Assembly (NCBI GenBank): GCA_002338605.1
Contig: DDIP01000055.1
Span: 290 to 9,105 of the forward strand
Direction: 5' to 3'
Length of the DNA: 8,816 nt
Source of the DNA: Proteobacteria bacterium UBA1847
GTDB lineage: Bacteria; Pseudomonadota; Gammaproteobacteria; Steroidobacterales; Woeseiaceae
Made by a program: the position numbers and the translations under genes. This document shows positions 6,205 through 8,816 of the stretch, one piece after another. Position 1 is the first letter of the stretch. Every line of letters starts with the position of its first letter. The notes beneath the pieces were generated by a model that had not been told where the DNA came from, searched no databases, and was given only the letters and a program-made list of their open reading frames with translations.

Positions 6205-7734
6205 CTACAGAAGCCATTCCACTGGCAGCCATCCGACCACCGTCAACGCGAGGTTTCGGAACGTGCTTGACCCCGGTTCCTCCGTAGTGACCGTGCCGGC
6301 CACCGGGTTGACCCATGCGAGCCCGCCATTCTGCGCTTCGACCCGCCATGCCAGACCGCCAAATCCGTCGTCAAAGGCCGCATGCAGTCGGGTTGCAAGG
6401 ACCTCGCTATCGATTAGCAGACCCATTTCGGTGTTGAGCCGAATCGAGCGGGGATCGAAGTTGAACGAGCCGATAAAAATGCGCATGCCATCGACTGCGA
6501 AGGTCTTGGCGTGCAGGCTTGCCCCCGACGAGCCAAAGATCCCGAGATCATCAGGTGTGCCGGGAGCGGCCTGACGGCGAAGCTCGTAAAGGGCGACGCC
6601 AGAAGCGAGCATTGCTTTTCGCCGTTTGGCATACCCCGCGTGAACCGGCAGGACGTCTGTGGCCTCCAGTGAATTGGTGAGCATCCGCACCTGGACGCCC
6701 CGGGCCTCCAGTGTGGCGAAGGCGTCGACACCGGCCGCGCCGGGGACAAAGTACGGCGAGACGCCGTCGAAACGCGCCTCGATAGTGCCAACCGCCCGGG
6801 TCAACTGGCCGGTCAGAAGATCCTCGCGCGGAACGGCCCCCTGCCCTTTTACCGGGTCATCGCTGATCAGTACTGCGTTTGTCCACTCAAAATCAAGCCC
6901 ACCCCTGGCAAAAGACGCCATGATGTTCGACGCCTTCAGGATCGCCTTGTATTCATAGAACCGGGGATCATCAGTCCAGCGCATCAGCCGGTCACGGATC
7001 GGATCGTCGCCTGTCGACTCCACGATGGCCCCGGCCGGATGGACCGAGGGACTGGCCCAGTAGCGGTCAAAGTCCGCGGCCACTTCAGGGACGATCTCCC
7101 CTACAGCCAGAACGTCCAGATCGACGAACAGCGGCGTCGGACCAATACCAAAATACTCGTCACCGATATTGCGTCCACCGACAATCGTGGCGATACCGTC
7201 GACTGTGAACGATTTATTGTGCATTCGCCTGTTCAGCCGGAAGAAGTCGAATCCGTAGCTGAGCATTTTCAAGCGGCGCAGGTTGAACGGGTTGTAAAGC
7301 CGGACCTCGGCGTTCTCGTGCGCGTCGAGCTGCGCAATTTCCGCATCCAGCCCGGACGTGCCGTTATCATCCAGGAGCAGTCGTACGCGCACGCCACGAT
7401 CCGCTGCGCGGCGCATGGCGTCAAGCAAGAGCGATCCTGTCAGGTCGCCATGCCAAATGTAGTACTGCGCGTCGATAGAGGAGACCGCAGCATCCGCCAG
7501 CAGGATTCGAGCCGCAAAAGCATCCGCGCCATTTGCCAGGGGTGTGACGCCAGTCAGGCCAGGACGCCGGTTGCGCGCAGCCCGATCGGCCAGAAGGCCG
7601 AATTCCGGGGGCGAAAGCGCAACATCGTCAACCCGATCCTCGACGACCGGGAGCGTGAAAACGATTCGCGCCAAAACGATTGCGATTGCGGCGACGATTA
7701 TCAGAATCGCCGAGCCCTTCAGTAACCGTAGCAT
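6205..7734 (-). CDS. clsC: ClsC-like cardiolipin synthase, phospholipase D family
   Basis: The 509-residue protein has two HKD motifs: HNKSFTVD (His172, Lys174, Asp179) followed by GGRNIGDEYF, and HAKTFAVD (His408, Lys410, Asp415) followed by GSFNFDPRS. SIDAQYYIWHGD (86-97), GVRVRLLLDDN (114-124), SPYFVPG (326-332), GASLHAKTF (404-412) and the terminal LPVEWLL closely resemble E. coli ClsC, which joins phosphatidylethanolamine and phosphatidylglycerol to make cardiolipin. The N-terminus (about 8-28) is a single hydrophobic helix without a lipobox, so an inner-membrane anchor with the catalytic domain probably in the periplasm is inferred. The E. coli partner gene ymdB is not seen here. ATG at 7734 has AGGA 6 nt upstream. 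The upstream neighbour, 74 nt away in the same direction, is the Cu+ ATPase. It is a clear paralogue of the lipoprotein at 2236-3807 but richer in GC. ClsC orthology is by motif, not tree. Confidence 0.9.
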   Translation of the reverse strand: MLRLLKGSAILIIVAAIAIVLARIVFTLPVVEDRVDDVALSPPEFGLLADRAARNRRPGLTGVTPLANGADAFAARILLADAAVSSIDAQYYIWHGDLTGSLLLDAMRRAADRGVRVRLLLDDNGTSGLDAEIAQLDAHENAEVRLYNPFNLRRLKMLSYGFDFFRLNRRMHNKSFTVDGIATIVGGRNIGDEYFGIGPTPLFVDLDVLAVGEIVPEVAADFDRYWASPSVHPAGAIVESTGDDPIRDRLMRWTDDPRFYEYKAILKASNIMASFARGGLDFEWTNAVLISDDPVKGQGAVPREDLLTGQLTRAVGTIEARFDGVSPYFVPGAAGVDAFATLEARGVQVRMLTNSLEATDVLPVHAGYAKRRKAMLASGVALYELRRQAAPGTPDDLGIFGSSGASLHAKTFAVDGMRIFIGSFNFDPRSIRLNTEMGLLIDSEVLATRLHAAFDDGFGGLAWRVEAQNGGLAWVNPVAGTVTTEEPGSSTFRNLALTVVGWLPVEWLL

Positions 7735-7740
7735 GTCGCG

Positions 7741-7744
7741 TCCT
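7741..7744 (-). promoter_or_regulatory. Ribosome binding site of the clsC-like gene
   Basis: AGGA, preceded by an A-run on the minus strand, lies 6 nt before the ATG at 7734 and supports that start. Confidence 0.6.
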
Positions 7745-7775
7745 TTTTTTGCGGGACTACGCTGTCCGGGTCAAG

Positions 7776-7810
7776 CACGGCAAATCGTGGCTATCGTATT
7801 GACAGCCGCT
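7776..7810 (-). other. Tandem small stem-loops after the Cu+ ATPase gene
   Basis: Just after the ATPase stop the minus strand reads GGCTGTC-AATAC-GATAGCC (7 pairs including one G-U), and a few bases on CACG-ATTTGC-CGTG. They could slow or end transcription between the ATPase and clsC-like genes. Neither is followed by a T-tract, so an intrinsic terminator is not supported. Confidence 0.25.
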
Positions 7811-8816
7811 AAATCGTCTGTCCACGCAAGCGCAAAGCATTGCTGATCACAGATGCCGAACTCAGGCTCATCGCCACTGCCGCGATCATTGGCGAAAGCA
7901 GCCACCCGGTCAGCGGATATAGCACGCCTGCAGCAATCGGAACCCCCATCGAGTTGTACAGGAATGCGAACAACAGGTTCTGCTTCATATTCCTGACGGT
8001 GGCTTCCGACAATTTCCGTGCTGTAGCAATGCCTCTCAAGTCCCCTTTGACCAGCGTCAATTGCGCGCTGCTCATCGCCACATCGGTACCGGTGCCCATG
8101 GCAATTCCGACATCGGCTTTTGCCAATGCAGGCGCATCGTTGATTCCGTCGCCCACCATGGCCACGACGTGTCCTTCCCGTTGCAGCTTATCCACCAAAG
8201 CGAGCTTCTCATCCGGCTTCACCTCGCCATGAATCTCGTCAATGTTCAATTGATCCGCTACCCACTTTGCCGTAGTGACCCCGTCCCCCGTGGCCATAAT
8301 GATGCGTACTTTTCTGTCACGAAGTGATTGCAGTGCTTCCGGCGTGCTCGCTTTGATCGGATCGGCAACGGCCAACATGCCGACAAGGCGGCCATCGACC
8401 GCCAGGTACATCACGCTGGCACCCTGTGCGCGTAGTCGTTCGGCCTCTGTGTTTGAGTCGCCCAGCGAAACGCCCAGCTGCTTCATCAACGCGGTATTAC
8501 CAAGGGCAAGTGACTGCTGGTTTACGGTACCGCGAACGCCTATTCCGGATCCCGATTCAAAGTTTTCTGCTTTATCGAGAACCAGGTCGCGCTCGCGGGC
8601 GGCTCGAACGATGGCATCAGCAAGAGGATGCTCGCTGCCCTGGTCCAGGCTGGCTGCCAATCGCAGCACTTCATTCTCATCCAGATCGGCGGTCGCAATG
8701 ATCGAGGAAAAGGCTGGCCTGCCTTCGGTCAAGGTGCCGGTTTTGTCCACCACGAGGGTATCGACCTTGCAGAGGTTTTCGATGGCAGCGGCATCCCGGA
8801 ACAGGATGCCGCTGGA
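7809..8816 (-). CDS. copA: Copper-translocating P1B-type ATPase, C-terminal part (cut by window edge)
   Basis: The frame enters from the right edge and ends at TAG 7811-7809, giving 335 residues; the metal-binding domains and first membrane helices lie outside the window. The phosphorylation motif DKTGTLT is at fragment residues 24-30, with the phosphorylated Asp at 24. The nucleotide-binding SEHP motif is at 61-64, GSGIGVRG follows at 89-96, TGDG at 176-179 and GDGINDAP at 222-229. The last two membrane helices carry YN (287-288) and MSLSS (316-320), the residues that bind Cu+ in CopA-type pumps, so Cu+ (or Ag+) export from the cytoplasm is the expected role. SSGILFRDAAAIE at the window edge is the usual sequence just before the P-domain. 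The clsC-like gene follows after 74 nt in the same direction. No copper regulator is visible here. Confidence 0.93.
   Translation of the reverse strand, partial: SSGILFRDAAAIENLCKVDTLVVDKTGTLTEGRPAFSSIIATADLDENEVLRLAASLDQGSEHPLADAIVRAARERDLVLDKAENFESGSGIGVRGTVNQQSLALGNTALMKQLGVSLGDSNTEAERLRAQGASVMYLAVDGRLVGMLAVADPIKASTPEALQSLRDRKVRIIMATGDGVTTAKWVADQLNIDEIHGEVKPDEKLALVDKLQREGHVVAMVGDGINDAPALAKADVGIAMGTGTDVAMSSAQLTLVKGDLRGIATARKLSEATVRNMKQNLLFAFLYNSMGVPIAAGVLYPLTGWLLSPMIAAVAMSLSSASVISNALRLRGQTI

Noticed and set aside
7039..7725. Plus-strand open frame of 228 codons opposite the clsC-like gene
   Set aside because: Antisense shadow of a well-supported gene; its composition is charged and motif-free.
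6205..7734. Possible recent tandem duplication of the PLD genes
   Set aside because: The two proteins share motifs but differ in anchors, linker sequences and base composition, so they look like old paralogues.
1..8816. CRISPR array, tRNA, rRNA, insertion sequence, phage or toxin-antitoxin genes
   Set aside because: No regularly spaced repeats, RNA gene signatures, transposase or integrase motifs were found on either strand.

Overview
The window reads as chromosomal DNA from a Gram-negative bacterium, probably a gammaproteobacterium. It encodes an outer-membrane phospholipase A with a signal peptide, two proteins with lipoprotein signal peptides, and enzymes closest to proteobacterial families (ClsC-like phospholipase D enzymes, a proteobacterial-type Cu+ ATPase). 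The species cannot be named from the sequence. No RNA genes, insertion sequences, CRISPR arrays or phage genes were seen. Coding density is high, and all genes except one lie on the minus strand.

Layout, left to right: the first 35 codons of a probable MFS transporter (minus, cut by the left edge); a 185-nt gap; pldA, outer-membrane phospholipase A (293-1300, minus); a DUF4344-type putative metallopeptidase lipoprotein (1311-2168, minus); a phospholipase D/cardiolipin synthase-like lipoprotein (2236-3807, minus); a clade 3 type haem catalase (3856-5304, minus); a 279-nt divergent intergenic region with several inverted repeats; a DUF924 protein (5584-6123, plus); a second, ClsC-like phospholipase D enzyme with an N-terminal membrane anchor (6205-7734, minus); and the C-terminal 335 residues of a copper-exporting P-type ATPase (7809 to beyond the right edge, minus).

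The minus-strand run catalase -> PLD lipoprotein -> DUF4344 lipoprotein -> pldA has gaps of only 48, 67 and 10 nt and no convincing terminator between genes, so it may be one transcription unit starting in the divergent region near 5305-5480. Its last three products are all predicted to be at the outer membrane facing the periplasm. Two of them act on phospholipids and one looks like a zinc peptidase. My inference is an outer-membrane lipid maintenance module, with the catalase and the flanking copper pump suggesting an oxidative or metal stress setting. This is a hypothesis from gene order and predicted localisation only. The most specific oddity is in PldA, where the residue aligned with the catalytic Asn of E. 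coli OMPLA is Asp, giving a classical Ser-His-Asp arrangement.
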